DNA of 64,000 nt from Flavobacterium aciduliphilum (GTDB taxonomy: Bacteria; Bacteroidota; Bacteroidia; Flavobacteriales; Flavobacteriaceae), in NCBI RefSeq assembly GCF_003268855.1, contig NZ_QLSZ01000004.1:1-64000 (forward strand), given 5' to 3'. The notes below the pieces were generated by a model. It was not told where the DNA came from, did no database searches, and was given only the letters and a program-made list of their open reading frames with translations. This document shows, piece by piece, positions 44,716-55,400 of the stretch; position 1 is the stretch's first letter, and the number at the start of each line of letters is the position of its first letter. The translations under genes and the position numbers were made by a program.

Positions 44716-46290
44716 CTACCTTTTCAAAACCGCTTGAATCACGGGATCATCCTTGAGCAGGACTTGATAATATTGATTTTCGCCATAACATTGTCGGGCA
44801 AACTCTGCAACAATATACCGATTAACAACAGCTTTGTTATGAGATAAATCTATATTTAGCCCCATATTTTTGAGGTAGTGCTCGAATAACGTCACGTAGG
44901 GATTTGTATGACTGAGTTGCATTTGAAATTGTGAAAAACTGACGTCTTGAAATAGATTCGGATGTTGGTCTAATTGTTCAAAAACAAAATGTCCTACAAT
45001 ACCTGTTTGCAAAATGTATTCCAAACTTTCATTGCCATGAGTCACTTCGAGAGGTACAAAAATATCGGGCACGATCCCGCCGCCGCCATAGACCGTTCTT
45101 CCTCGCTTTGTCTTGAACTTTAAGGAATCGGCGATTTTTATTTTGTCTTTTTCATACAATTCGCCACTTTCAAAACGGGTTTCCGATTCTTTGTAATAAG
45201 CTTCACTAGCGCCTTTTATGTAAGGTTTCTGAATGGAACGCCCACTTGGTGTATAATAACGCGCAATGGTTAAACGAACCGCAGACCCATCGTCAAAGGT
45301 CATTTCTCGTTGCACCAAACCTTTTCCAAACGAACGTCTGCCACAAATAAGTCCTCGGTCATTATCTTGAATCGCTCCTGCAAGAATCTCACTTGCCGAA
45401 GCCGAATTTTCATCAAGCAACACCGATACTTTACCTTTTTCAAAACTACCTCCAGCTGTAGCATAGGTTTTTTCGATAGCACCTTTTTTATTTTTAGTAA
45501 AGACAATCAAATCTTTATCATGCAAGACCTCATCGGCAATTTGAATTGCCATTTCCATGATGCCGCCTCCATTTTCTCTGACATCTATCACCAACGATTG
45601 CATGCCTTTTTGTTTTAATGTAAGAAGGGCATTATGAAATTCCTTCCCAGTAGTCTCTGCAAAACGATTTATTTTTATGTACCCCGTGGTTGGGTTGAGC
45701 ATTACAGCTGCGTCAATGCTTTTTAGAGGAATTACGTCTCTTTTGACTTTAATTTTTAACAGTTTATTAGCCGATTTTCTATAGATTGTAAGCATTACTT
45801 CCGAATCTTTTTCACCTTTGAGTTTGCTGTAAATGAGCTCGTTTTTGATGTTTTTACCGAAAAGTTTGAAATTATCTGCATATAAAATTCGGTCTCCTCT
45901 TTGAATCCCCGATTTTAAAGCAGGGCCATTTTCAATAGGTTTTACCACTGCAATAGTATCGTTTAGCGCATAGAAGTTAATGCCAATACCCACAAAATCG
46001 CCTTTCATGTTTTCGGCAAGGGTAGATTGTTCGCTCGACGGAATATAGACAGAATGGGGATCAAGATTGGCCAAAATATGAGTGACGGTTAAATCTACTA
46101 TAGAATCGGTTTTAACCTCATCGACATATTCCTTGTCTATAAAATCGATTAGCGTGTTGATTTTGTTTTTGTAATTCTTTTTGGATAATGCTGAAGAAGA
46201 CGCTGGAAAATTAACCCAATTGCCTAGAAGCATCCCAAAGGCTAGGCAAGAAAAAAGTAGTATCGGTATGTAGATTTTGTTAATTTTCAT
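44716..46290 (-). CDS. S41 carboxy-terminal processing protease (CtpA-like)
   Basis: A 524-residue secreted or membrane-anchored serine protease. An N-terminal anchor (about 6-24) is followed by a PDZ domain (about 90-170) and the S41 core. The catalytic dyad is Ser298 (NSASASEI) and Lys323 (RSFGKGL), 25 residues apart as in plant CtpA. The C-terminal ~125 residues, rich in aromatic and polar residues, extend past the core and are typical of Bacteroidota members. It cleaves periplasmic proteins at their C-terminal end. It is divergent from nothing nearby and ends close to the small membrane gene. Confidence 0.93.
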   Translation of the reverse strand: MKINKIYIPILLFSCLAFGMLLGNWVNFPASSSALSKKNYKNKINTLIDFIDKEYVDEVKTDSIVDLTVTHILANLDPHSVYIPSSEQSTLAENMKGDFVGIGINFYALNDTIAVVKPIENGPALKSGIQRGDRILYADNFKLFGKNIKNELIYSKLKGEKDSEVMLTIYRKSANKLLKIKVKRDVIPLKSIDAAVMLNPTTGYIKINRFAETTGKEFHNALLTLKQKGMQSLVIDVRENGGGIMEMAIQIADEVLHDKDLIVFTKNKKGAIEKTYATAGGSFEKGKVSVLLDENSASASEILAGAIQDNDRGLICGRRSFGKGLVQREMTFDDGSAVRLTIARYYTPSGRSIQKPYIKGASEAYYKESETRFESGELYEKDKIKIADSLKFKTKRGRTVYGGGGIVPDIFVPLEVTHGNESLEYILQTGIVGHFVFEQLDQHPNLFQDVSFSQFQMQLSHTNPYVTLFEHYLKNMGLNIDLSHNKAVVNRYIVAEFARQCYGENQYYQVLLKDDPVIQAVLKR

Positions 46291-46339
46291 GGATATTTAT
46301 ATTACCTTACTTTTAAAAAATTCTTTAAAGTTGTTTAGA

Positions 46340-47398
46340 TTAATTACTAATTTTTATTTTGTATTTTATCACTAATCTATAATCAAACAGTATTTCAAGA
46401 TAACTAATAGGTTTTTCTTTAATAACATAATTAAACCTTATGTTATCATCATCTCTTGTATAATCTACATATTGTTGTTTTGACAATACCTTTTCATTAA
46501 CTATATAGTCCGTTTTTGTTTTGTACCATACTGAAGGATTTCTTCTTGAATTTGTATTGATTTGTATTTTGTCCATTTCGTTTTTATATCTAAAAACAAA
46601 ATTTAAAGTATCTCCAAGTTTAGCTTCAATAACCCCCGTTTTTGGCGTCAAAATTTCAATTTTTGCAATGATAGAATTGTCAATAAATGGATTATTTTTA
46701 AAAAGTTCTTTTAAATAAACAGCGTTTTTTATCCAAGTAGTATCCTTCGGATAATGATTTCTTGACAACTTATCAATTGGTGTCATCCAATAATAATCAT
46801 TATATTTTTTATGAAATTTATCTAATTCTCCATCTTCATTGCGAGTACATCCTCCTGCAGTCCAAGTTGGGTCAAAATAATAATAAATTCCATCCAATAC
46901 AACTACATTCCATGCATGATTTAAATATCCCATTTTCCCAATTTGAAACGCTTCTGATTTTGTATAACCACTTACATAATAACAGTTAATCCCTGCTATG
47001 TTGCACATCCTTTCAAATAACTTAGCATAATTTTCGCAAACGCCTTTTCCTTTCTTTAATGTTTTATTTATTTCTTTATTATCAAATTCAGCTTTCTTTA
47101 AATCGCATTCTTCTTTTGTTTTACATTTGAAAGTAACACGTGTGCCTTTCCTTTGCATTTTATTAAACTTTTTACAATCATACTTTATATGATCTGTAAT
47201 CCAAATGAATATTGCTCGAACTTTTTCAATTGAAGTTTCACAATCCTTTGTTAATTAGAATGTTAGTTGATTCAAGTTATTATTATACTTTATTTCTCTT
47301 GATTTTTTATCCAAAGTTTCAAAGTCAAAATGATGTGTATTATTTTGTGAAAACGAAAAAAGAGAAATAAAAAGTATGACAAGGTAACTTTTATACAT
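46340..47398 (-). pseudogene. Transglutaminase-like secreted protein broken by an in-frame stop
   Basis: From the ATG at 47398 (signal peptide ending FSFSQ) the frame runs 47 codons, meets TAA at 47255-47257, then continues in the same frame to 46340 as a transglutaminase-like protein. The segment right after the stop (LTKDCETSIEKVRAIFIWITDHIKYD) is exactly the family's conserved N-terminal helix, so the stop interrupts a real gene. The catalytic triad Cys (GKGVCENYAK), His (LNHAWN) and Asp (YFDPTW) is intact. A 272-residue product from ATG 47158 is possible, but lacks the signal peptide and this helix. Explanations are a nonsense mutation or sequencing error; no shift in frame is needed. Confidence 0.85.
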
Positions 47399-47411
47399 CA
47401 GACGTAATAAT

Positions 47412-47840
47412 TTATTCCAATTCTTCTATCTGAGTCACTTCAATACCTGCTTTGAGTAAAAAATCTAAGCCCGAAGTGTCTCGATACCCATTTTGATAGA
47501 CCACTCTTTTTATACCCGATTGATGGATGAGTTTGCTACATTCTTTGCAGGGCGAAAGTGTGATGTAGAGTGTAGCATTTTCACACGTTTGAGTAGAACG
47601 CGCGACTTTAGATATCGCATTCGCTTCGGCGTGCAATACATACCAATGCGTAAGTCCTTCGTGATCTTCACAACAATTTTCAAATCCTGATGGGGTTCCA
47701 TTGTATCCGTCAGAAATAATCATGCGATCTCTAACAATAATAGCGCCTACTTGTTTGCGTTTGCAATAGGACAATTTACCCCATTCTGAGGCAATTCTCA
47801 AATAGGCTTTATCGTATTTATTCTGTTTTGCACTATTCAT
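47412..47840 (-). CDS. dCMP deaminase family protein
   Basis: A 142-residue zinc deaminase. The zinc motif is His70-Ala-Glu72 (LHAEANA) with Pro97-Cys98-x2-Cys101 (SPCKEC). The 50s loop (SGFENCCEDHEGLTHWY) is typical of dCMP deaminases, which make dUMP for thymidylate synthesis. I chose the ATG at 47840; an ATG at 47873 is only 12 bases past the -7 box, so would have almost no leader. It is followed by the broken transglutaminase gene. Confidence 0.92.
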   Translation of the reverse strand: MNSAKQNKYDKAYLRIASEWGKLSYCKRKQVGAIIVRDRMIISDGYNGTPSGFENCCEDHEGLTHWYVLHAEANAISKVARSTQTCENATLYITLSPCKECSKLIHQSGIKRVVYQNGYRDTSGLDFLLKAGIEVTQIEELE

Positions 47841-47884
47841 ACACTCTTTTTTATTGAAAATTTTACCGTTCACTGAAGGTTCTA

Positions 47885-47892
47885 CAAATATA
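47885..47892 (-). promoter_or_regulatory. -7 element of the dCMP deaminase gene
   Basis: The minus strand reads TATATTTG, a match to TAnnTTTG. Its position supports the ATG at 47840 (leader near 40 bases) over the one at 47873 (leader near 5 bases). No matching -33 at 17-20 bases was seen. Confidence 0.5.
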
Positions 47893-47915
47893 GGTAGGGA
47901 ATTGTTAAATAAAAC

Positions 47916-48509
47916 TTATTTTTTCCAAATTGGGTTTTGCAAAAATAATGGCATCAAAACCCCAAGAGCAAAACAAGACGTCATCAATATAAAATCTCTT
48001 TTATTAAATCGGAAAAGAGTATGTAAAACAAATTGCATAAGTAAGACAAGAATAAGAACCACCAATTGTGCCGTTTCAATCCCCAAGGCAAAGGCGCCCA
48101 ATGGAATCATTTTTTCTACAGAAGATCCAGGTAAAAGCGCATGGAATGAACTTGAAAATCCTAGCCCATGAATGCACCCAAACACAAAAGTAATTGTAGC
48201 TATTGCAACTATAGAATTTCTTTTTGACGTTTTTAAAAGCATAACCATATTGAACCATGCCGTACAAAAAATGGTTGCCAAAATTCCCAATTCAATATAA
48301 TTTTCTGAACATGGAAGTGGTTTAAATGCAGTAACTAATAATGAAAGCGTGTGTCCTATAGTAAAAAACGACACCAAAAGAAGCATTTTTTTCCATTCTT
48401 GCCCAACATAGGGGGCTAATAACAACACTAAAAACAACAAATGGTCATAAGCATTGAGAGCTAAAACATGACGAAGTCCTATAGTACAATACATTGAAAA
48501 ATCATTCAT
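47916..48509 (-). CDS. HupE/UreJ-like membrane protein
   Basis: A 197-residue protein with six or seven helices. The HupE/UreJ signatures are visible: GLRHVLALNAYDHLLFLVLL, FTIGHTLSLLVTAF, and FGCIHGLGFSSSF, each with a membrane histidine that could bind nickel or another divalent metal. The family is linked to nickel uptake for hydrogenase or urease, but neither enzyme is in view. It has its own -7 element. No signal peptide separates the first helix. Confidence 0.88.
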   Translation of the reverse strand: MNDFSMYCTIGLRHVLALNAYDHLLFLVLLLAPYVGQEWKKMLLLVSFFTIGHTLSLLVTAFKPLPCSENYIELGILATIFCTAWFNMVMLLKTSKRNSIVAIATITFVFGCIHGLGFSSSFHALLPGSSVEKMIPLGAFALGIETAQLVVLILVLLMQFVLHTLFRFNKRDFILMTSCFALGVLMPLFLQNPIWKK

Positions 48510-48533
48510 GGCTTTCTATTTATATTAGCTACA

Positions 48534-48541
48534 CAAACATA
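48534..48541 (-). promoter_or_regulatory. -7 element of the HupE-like gene
   Basis: The minus strand reads TATGTTTG, matching TAnnTTTG, 25 bases before the ATG. It lies between the gene and the fbp terminator. A -33 element could not be assigned. Confidence 0.45.
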
Positions 48542-48562
48542 CTATTTATTTTTTTACGAAAT

Positions 48563-48593
48563 AAAAAAACCTCAAATAGACATTTATTTGAGG
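48563..48593 (-). terminator. Rho-independent terminator after fbp
   Basis: Perfect 9-base arms CCTCAAATA and TATTTGAGG with a 6-base loop, followed on the minus strand by T7. The plus side also has a T run, so it could work both ways. Confidence 0.85.
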
Positions 48594-48618
48594 CTTTTTA
48601 AACAGTCTTTGGTGTATT

Positions 48619-49626
48619 TTATTTGGCCGCTTCCATAAAAGATTCTGCTTTTTGGACCATGTTATAACTGCCACAAAAGAATGGCACACGTTGGTGGAGC
48701 TCTGTAGGTTGGATTTCCATGATTCTGCGGTAGCCGTTCGAGGCTTTTCCACCCGCTTGCTCGGCAATAAACGCCATAGGATTACACTCATACAAGAGTC
48801 TTAATTTTCCTTTAGGAGCTTTAGAACTCGTTGGGTAAATATAAATCCCGCCTTTGATCATGTTTCGGTGCATGTCTGAAACCAAACTTCCGATATATCT
48901 GGACGTATAGGGTCTGTTTCCTTCTTCCAATTGGCAGTATTTTATATAATCTTTTACCCCTTGTGGAAAATGCACATAATTCCCTTCATTTATAGAATAA
49001 ATCGTCCCATCTTTTGGGTATTTCATATTGGGGTGTGAAAGGTAGAAAGTTCCTATTGCGGGGTTCAAGGTAAACCCGTTCACCCCATGACCCGTAGTGT
49101 AAACTAACATGGTAGACGTTCCATAGATTACATATCCCGCTGCGACTTGTTGGGTTCCTGGCTGAAGAAAATCTTGAATAGTCACTGGAGTTCCAATGGG
49201 AGTAACTCTTCTAAAAACCGAAAAAATGGTTCCAACAGATACATTCACATCAATATTGGAAGACCCATCCAAAGGATCCATCAAAACTACATATTTGTTA
49301 CTATGACTATTATCTCCGCCAGCTACTGTAATGAAATCATCATTTTCTTCTGAGGCGATACCACACACAATCTCTCGGTTAATCAACGTCTGTATAAAGA
49401 CTTCGTTCGCATACACGTCCAATTTTTGTTGGTCTTCACCTTGAATGTTTTGTTCTCCAGCAGCGCCCACAATATCGACTAAACCAGCTTTGTTTACTTT
49501 ATAATTGACCACTTTGGCCGCCAATCGAATGGAATTGATGATTCGAGATAATTCTCCTGATGAATATTGAAACGCATTTTGATTTTCAATAATAAATTCG
49601 CCTAAGGTTTTGTTGCGTTCTTCCAT
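48619..49626 (-). CDS. fbp: Fructose-1,6-bisphosphatase (class I)
   Basis: A 335-residue class I FBPase, the committed gluconeogenic step from fructose-1,6-bisphosphate to fructose-6-phosphate. The metal-binding motif [12 protein letters not shown] and the substrate-binding region near [15 protein letters not shown] are present. I chose the ATG at 49626; a start at 49653 would precede the predicted transcript start. It is monocistronic with a terminator. It pairs functionally with pckA in this window. Confidence 0.94.
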   Translation of the reverse strand: MEERNKTLGEFIIENQNAFQYSSGELSRIINSIRLAAKVVNYKVNKAGLVDIVGAAGEQNIQGEDQQKLDVYANEVFIQTLINREIVCGIASEENDDFITVAGGDNSHSNKYVVLMDPLDGSSNIDVNVSVGTIFSVFRRVTPIGTPVTIQDFLQPGTQQVAAGYVIYGTSTMLVYTTGHGVNGFTLNPAIGTFYLSHPNMKYPKDGTIYSINEGNYVHFPQGVKDYIKYCQLEEGNRPYTSRYIGSLVSDMHRNMIKGGIYIYPTSSKAPKGKLRLLYECNPMAFIAEQAGGKASNGYRRIMEIQPTELHQRVPFFCGSYNMVQKAESFMEAAK

Positions 49627-49650
49627 ACGAAATCGTTGTAGTTGTTGATG

Positions 49651-49682
49651 CAAATATCGTTTTTTTTAGGAATCTTTACAAA
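49651..49682 (-). promoter_or_regulatory. Promoter of fbp
   Basis: TTTG (49679-49682), 20 bases, then GATATTTG (49651-49658), a one-base variant of TAnnTTTG. It implies transcription from about 49644, consistent with ATG 49626 and excluding the upstream ATG. Confidence 0.5.
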
Positions 49683-49724
49683 AAAAGTAGTTTTTTTCTT
49701 TAGGCAATTTTACCAAACTTATTT

Positions 49725-49732
49725 TATCTTTG
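49725..49732 (+). promoter_or_regulatory. -7 element of the M48 protease gene
   Basis: TATCTTTG matches TAnnTTTG, 21 bases before the ATG. No -33 element was clear at 17-20 bases. Confidence 0.45.
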
Positions 49733-49752
49733 ATTTTTAAAAACCGATACTC

Positions 49753-50607
49753 ATGAACAAATTTTCCATTCTTCTAGTAACTGCTTTTTTTGCGGTAACG
49801 TTTGCTCCGATACAAGCACAAATAAAACTCGACGAAAGAGCTCTTGGAGCACTGCAAAATGGTCTTGCTAGTTTTACTTTTAGCGACAGTGATGCTGCGG
49901 TTTTATCAAAAGCTGGCGTAAAAAAACTCGATTCTATCAACAAGGTGGCAGCTTCGAACGACCCTTACACGCTTCGGTTAAACCGTGTTTTTGGAAAACA
50001 TAGTAACGAAAATGGTTTGCAACTTAATTATAAAGTCTATCTCACCAAAGAAGTGAATGCTTTTGCTACTGCCGATGGAAGCGTACGGGTGTTTTCGGGT
50101 TTAATGGACATTATGGACGACAACCAATTGTTGGCTGTAATTGGACACGAAATTGGACACGTAGCCAACCATGATTCTAGAGATGCTATGAAAGTAGCCT
50201 ACCGAAAAGCATTTGTTCTTGAAGGGCTTGCATCACAATCGAGCACGATTGCCAAAGCCACAGACAGTCAGGCAGGTCAGATTGGCAATGCGATTATTGA
50301 CTGTAGTTATAGTAGAAAACAAGAATCTGAGGCCGATTTATATTCCTACGAGTTTATGAAACGACACGGATATGATGTCAATGCTGTTGCTGCGGCTTTT
50401 ACTATTCTGGCTAAATTGAGCGAAGGGAATGAAGCCAACTTCTTAACAAAAATCATGAGTTCGCACCCTGACCCAAAAGACAGAGCCGAAAAAGCACAAA
50501 TGCGTGCCCAAGCCGACGGATTGTATAAACCGTATGTACAAAAACCATTCAGTAATAAAGCTACTACTCAGAAAAAAGGAGGAAAAGGCTCTAAGAAAAA
50601 GAAATAA
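49753..50607 (+). CDS. M48-family zinc metalloprotease
   Basis: A 284-residue secreted M48 protease of the LoiP/BepA type. The signal peptide ends IQAQ. Zinc ligands are His132 and His136 with catalytic Glu133 (HEIGH), and the third ligand Glu193 (ESEAD). The C-terminal tail is strongly basic (KKGGKGSKKKK). Such proteases degrade or process misfolded outer-membrane proteins in the periplasm. No lipobox is seen, unlike some relatives. Six bases separate it from the GNAT gene, so they are likely co-transcribed. Confidence 0.92.
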   Translation: MNKFSILLVTAFFAVTFAPIQAQIKLDERALGALQNGLASFTFSDSDAAVLSKAGVKKLDSINKVAASNDPYTLRLNRVFGKHSNENGLQLNYKVYLTKEVNAFATADGSVRVFSGLMDIMDDNQLLAVIGHEIGHVANHDSRDAMKVAYRKAFVLEGLASQSSTIAKATDSQAGQIGNAIIDCSYSRKQESEADLYSYEFMKRHGYDVNAVAAAFTILAKLSEGNEANFLTKIMSSHPDPKDRAEKAQMRAQADGLYKPYVQKPFSNKATTQKKGGKGSKKKK

Positions 50608-50613
50608 CTGGTT

Positions 50614-51090
50614 ATGATAATTAGAAAAGCCACCCTCGAAGACATGCCTGAAGTGCTTTCGTTAATTCAAGAGCTGGCCCATTTTGAAAAAGAACCCAAC
50701 GCCGTGGCAATCACGGTATCCGATTTGGTTCGTGATGGTTTTGGAGACACTCCGTTATTTTATACCTTTGTGGCAACGCTTGAAGACACCATTGTGGGTA
50801 TGGCGCTCTATTATTACCGATATTCTACTTGGAAAGGAAAAACCATCCACTTGGAAGATTTGATTGTTAAAGCGGCTCATAGAGGAAAAGGCATTGGTTT
50901 TGCGCTTTACAGCGAAATCATTCGTCAAGGAAAAAAAGAAGGCGTACGTCGCATAGAGTGGGCGGTACTCGATTGGAACACCCCTGCTATCGATTTTTAC
51001 AAAAAAAATAATGCACGGGTGCTTGAGGATTGGCGGGTGGCACAAATGGACGAAGCAGGAATCGAAAACTTTTTAAACAAAGAATTATAA
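50614..51090 (+). CDS. GNAT-family N-acetyltransferase
   Basis: A 158-residue acetyltransferase. The acetyl-CoA loop is visible as HRGKGIGFALYSEIIRQGK (Arg/Gln-x-x-Gly-x-Gly pattern), with the WAVLDWNTPAIDFYKKNNA motif near the C-terminus. It resembles the spermidine/diamine acetyltransferase-like group; the substrate is unknown. It lies between the M48 protease and aspartate kinase genes at short spacing. Confidence 0.9.
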   Translation: MIIRKATLEDMPEVLSLIQELAHFEKEPNAVAITVSDLVRDGFGDTPLFYTFVATLEDTIVGMALYYYRYSTWKGKTIHLEDLIVKAAHRGKGIGFALYSEIIRQGKKEGVRRIEWAVLDWNTPAIDFYKKNNARVLEDWRVAQMDEAGIENFLNKEL

Positions 51091-51103
51091 AATACCTTTT
51101 AGC

Positions 51104-52357
51104 ATGAGAATTTTCAAATTTGGAGGTGCATCGGTTAAAGATGCCGCAGGTGTAAAAAATGTTTTTAACGTCCTACAAAAAGTGGGCCATCAAGACGTGT
51201 TGCTTGTGGTTTCTGCTATGGGAAAAACCACCAACGCTCTAGAGCTTGTCATTAAAAACTACTCTGAAAAATCGAATGAATTCCATGCGTCATTGCAAGA
51301 CGTACGAAAATACCACAACCAAATTTTGTTAGACTTATTTGACGACGAAGAACATGATGTGTTCTTTGCTGTTAACAGTCATTTTGCCGATTTAGAGTAT
51401 TTTTTAAGAAGCAATAAATCGCCCAATTATAATTTTGTATACGACCAAGTGATTAGTTATGGCGAATTGGTTTCTACGACCATTATTAGTCATTACTTTA
51501 ACGCAATGGGGCTACCAAACGAATGGATTGATGTTCGAAATCTTATTAAAACCGATGCGTCCTATCGTGATGCCAACGTAGATTGGGAAAAAACCCAGCA
51601 AAATATTGTGAAAAACCTGAAAAAAAAGAGTCTTTACATCACGCAAGGATTTTTAGGTTCTGACGAAAATAACTTTACCACAACCTTGGGACGAGAAGGA
51701 TCGGACTATTCGGCGGCTATTTTTGCCTACAGTTTAAATGCCGAAAGTGTGACCATTTGGAAAGACGTTCCTGGAGTAATGAATGCCGACCCAAGGTATT
51801 TTGACCATGCTGGGTTGTTGCATCATATATCCTATAAAGAAGCGATTGAGTTGGCGTTTTATGGGGCTTCAGTAATTCACCCAAAAACGTTGCAACCCCT
51901 GCAAAGAAAGGAAATTCCTCTTCATGTAAAATCATTTATCGAACCGCTTTTGCCAGGGACTGTAGTGTCTAAAGGTGCCGATTTAGACCCCAAAACCTCA
52001 TGTTTTATTGTAAAGAAAAACCAGTTGTTGTTGTCATTATCTTCTATAGATTTCTCGTTTATTATGGAAGAAAACATCAGTGAGATTTTTATGTTGCTAC
52101 ACAAATACAAAATCAAAGTAAGTTTGATACAAAACACCGCCATTAGTTTTACCATTTGTATTGAAGATACGTTTAACCATTTTGAAGATTTGAGAGCACA
52201 ACTGTCTAAAAAATTTAAAGTAGCCTATAACGAAAACGTATCGCTCTACACCATTCGGCACTTTACCCCAGAAGCCGCCTCGCGGGTTGAACAAGATAAA
52301 ACTATTTTGGTAAAACAAATTTCTAGAGAAACGTTACAAGTAGTGACAAAAGAGTAG
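51104..52357 (+). CDS. Aspartate kinase (monofunctional)
   Basis: A 417-residue aspartokinase that starts the aspartate-family pathway (Lys, Thr, Met, diaminopimelate). The N-terminal kinase motif KFGGASVKD (residues 4-12), the later TTLGREGSDYSAAIFA and WKDVPGVMNADPR motifs, and C-terminal ACT domains for feedback control are present. No homoserine dehydrogenase part follows, so it is monofunctional. It begins 13 bases after the GNAT gene. A hairpin region behind it may terminate transcription. Confidence 0.92.
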   Translation: MRIFKFGGASVKDAAGVKNVFNVLQKVGHQDVLLVVSAMGKTTNALELVIKNYSEKSNEFHASLQDVRKYHNQILLDLFDDEEHDVFFAVNSHFADLEYFLRSNKSPNYNFVYDQVISYGELVSTTIISHYFNAMGLPNEWIDVRNLIKTDASYRDANVDWEKTQQNIVKNLKKKSLYITQGFLGSDENNFTTTLGREGSDYSAAIFAYSLNAESVTIWKDVPGVMNADPRYFDHAGLLHHISYKEAIELAFYGASVIHPKTLQPLQRKEIPLHVKSFIEPLLPGTVVSKGADLDPKTSCFIVKKNQLLLSLSSIDFSFIMEENISEIFMLLHKYKIKVSLIQNTAISFTICIEDTFNHFEDLRAQLSKKFKVAYNENVSLYTIRHFTPEAASRVEQDKTILVKQISRETLQVVTKE

Positions 52358-52421
52358 GAACTAAATTAAAGTCAAAGGTGCTAACTTAAAACCATTTACC
52401 TTAGTTCTCTTTTATTTTTTA
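52348..52421 (+). terminator. Weak terminator-like fold after aspartate kinase
   Basis: AAAAGAG plus AACTAA can pair with TTAGTTCTCTTTT, with a 4-base bulge holding the stop region and a ~36-base loop, then a T-rich run. A rival inner pairing AAGGT/ACCTT exists. The structure is long and not decisive. Confidence 0.3.
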
Positions 52422-52435
52422 TCGCTAATTTATAC

Positions 52436-52443
52436 TACTTTTG
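52436..52443 (+). promoter_or_regulatory. -7 element of the SprA-like gene
   Basis: TACTTTTG matches TAnnTTTG. A TTG start codon at 52441 would lie inside this box, which argues for the ATG at 52465. Confidence 0.5.
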
Positions 52444-52464
52444 ACCTTTAGGAGTTATCATAGC

Positions 52465-55400
52465 ATGTGGAAAGGTAGTGTGTTTTTTTTCTTTTTTCTT
52501 TTTTCTTTGGGCCTATGGGCACAAGACATTGCTTATCCCTATCAAACCAAAAAAATTGCGTTCACAAAAGATACCATTACCCTTGATGCCACAAGCATTA
52601 ATCGGTCTTTTTTTAAAGTATTAAATGCTCAAGGTTCTGTTATTGACACTTCCTTTTATAAAATTGATTTTCAAAAAAGTAAATTAATTTTCAAAAACAC
52701 CTATGTTTCCCAAGATTCTATTACAATACGGTTTTTAAAATTCCCAGATTTTTTAACCAAAACCTATGCTGTTTATGATAGTGGGCGCATTGTTCCCAAC
52801 GAAGCAGGCAGTCTGTATGTGATAAAAAAAGATCCTGTAAAGCCTTTCAAGCCTTTTGATGGCCTCAATACTTCGGGGAGCATTACACGGGGTGTCACTA
52901 TTGGAAACAACCAAAACACGAGCGTTAATTCGAACTTAGATTTGCAAATCACAGGGCGCCTTTCCAACAAAGTTTCGTTAAGGGCTTCCATACAAGACAG
53001 TAATATTCCCATGCAAAGTGGGGGATATTCGCAAAAATTGGATGAATTTGACCAAATTTTTATTGAATTGTTTTCGGATACATGGAACATCAGAGCGGGC
53101 GATTTATTTCTGGAAAATAGGCAATCTCAATTTCTGAATTTTAATAAAAAAGTACAAGGACTCTCCACTCGTTTTCGTTTTGGCACTAAAGAAAACCAAA
53201 CCGATGTTTTTGTGGCAGGTGCTGTGGTTCGGGGACACTATGCCAAGAGCAGTTTTACTGGGCAAGAGGGCAACCAAGGACCTTATAAACTAAAAGGAAC
53301 CCAAGGCGAGTTGTATGTCTTAGTGATTTCGGGTTCGGAACGGGTTTATGTGAATGGCCTTTTGCTGAAACGAGGTGAAAACAACGATTATACTATTGAT
53401 TACAATGCAGGAGAAATTAAGTTTACCTCCCTTTTTCCTATAACTTCAGAGATGCGTATTGTTGTAGAATACCAATATTCTGACCGAAACTACACCCGAT
53501 TTGTAACCTATGGAGGTGTAAACCATCAGGCGGAAACTTGGAGCTTGGGCAGTTATATTTACTCAGAAAGTGATGTAAAAAATCAACCGTTGCAACAAAA
53601 TTTATCGGCAGACCAAGTGGCTATTCTACAAAATGCTGGAGATGACCCAAGCTTGATGAATGCCCCTTCTGCCTATCTTGATACCTATTCGGAAAATAAA
53701 ATTTTATATAAGAAAATCACTGTTAATGGAGTAACTGTATATCAGTATTCCAACAATGCAACCGATGAATTATACAATGTAAAGTTTACCTATATGGGGG
53801 CTAATTTGGGAAATTATGTACTATCAAACACAGCTACCATTGGAAAAATATACTACTATGTGCCTCCTGTAAACGGCATCCCGCAAGGAAGTTACGAACC
53901 CATTATTAAACTCATTCCGCCTACCAAATTACAAATTGCTACTGTAGTCGGAAAATACAACCCCAGTGAAAAAACCTTAGTCGATTTTGAGGCAGGTGTC
54001 AGCAACAACGACCAAAACTTATTTTCTACTATTGATGACAACAACAATAAAGGAATAGCGTCGAAATTTACTCTAAAACAACGCGTGTATACTGGGACGT
54101 TTTCTATAGATGTATTTGGAAATTATCAATTGGTACAAAACAATTTTAAAACCGTAGAACGGTTGTTCTCTATAGAATTTAATCGCGATTGGAACATTAC
54201 CGACCAAGAAGGTACCAAAAGTATTTATAGCGGAGGTCTATTGTTTGATTTGAAGGAACGAGGTTCGTTGAAATATCAAATGGAAAAGCTACAAATTGGA
54301 ACGGCTTTTTCGGGTATCAAACATGGATTGCAAGGAACATACAAAGCCAAAAATATTCAAGTACAACACTTGAGCAGTTATTTAACCAGCACGGGGATGG
54401 TTTCAAATTCGAATTTTTTTAGAAATCAATCCCGATTAAAATATTTTGTAAAGAAAAATTGGGTGGGTTCTAGTGTGCGTCTGGAAGACAACCAAATCAT
54501 GACCAACGCCACACAACAGTTAACCGCTTTGAGTCAGCGTTTTTCCGAGTTGGGCGCCTTTATTGGACGTGGGGACAGTACCCGTGTTTATGCCGAGATG
54601 GGATATTTGCATCGAAACAACGACAGTGTACAATCGGGAGTTTTGACACGTGTAAATCGTTCGAGTTCCTATTATATCAAATCAAAATTGATACAAAATC
54701 AAAAAACAAATTTGTCTTTTTTTGCCAATTACCGCCAGCTGCGTTTTAATGATGCAACCAAACCCGAGGAACCTTCTTTAAACTCAAGAATCGTGTATAG
54801 TGATAGTTTTTGGAATCAATTTCTTGCATTAAACACGGTTTATGAAACAGCTTCAGGCACAATTGCACAACAAGAATTTACCTATTTGCAGGTCAATCCA
54901 GGGCAAGGAATCTATATGTGGAATGACTATAATGGCGATGGCATTCAGCAATTACAGGAATTTGAAGTAGCGCCTTTTCCCGATTTGGCAAAGTATGTTC
55001 GAGTATTTCTTCCCAATCAAATCTTTATAAAAACCAATCAAAATAAATATTCGCAAACGTTAACAATCAACCCAGCTCGTTGGAATAATGGTGCCTCATT
55101 AAAAAAATTGCTGTCCTATTTTTACAATCAAACGGCACTTTCTCTTGACCGAAAAGTCGCCCGAACCGGAGCACATTTCAATTTGAATCCGTTTTCCTTT
55201 AGTGATGACAATTTGTTAGGACTTAATAGTTCGCTAAGAAATAGTTTATTTTTTAACCGAGGGAAACAACATCATTCGGTAACCTACACCTTTTTAGAAA
55301 GTCGAACGAAAAGCCTGCTTTCTATTGGCACACAAGAAAACAATTCGAGTTCAAACCAATTGCAATATGCACATTTGTTGCAAAAAAGTTGGTTGTTTAA

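Noticed and set aside
52441..52464. TTG start eight codons upstream for the SprA-like gene
   Set aside because: The TTG lies inside the TACTTTTG promoter box; the ATG at 52465 starts a normal signal peptide.
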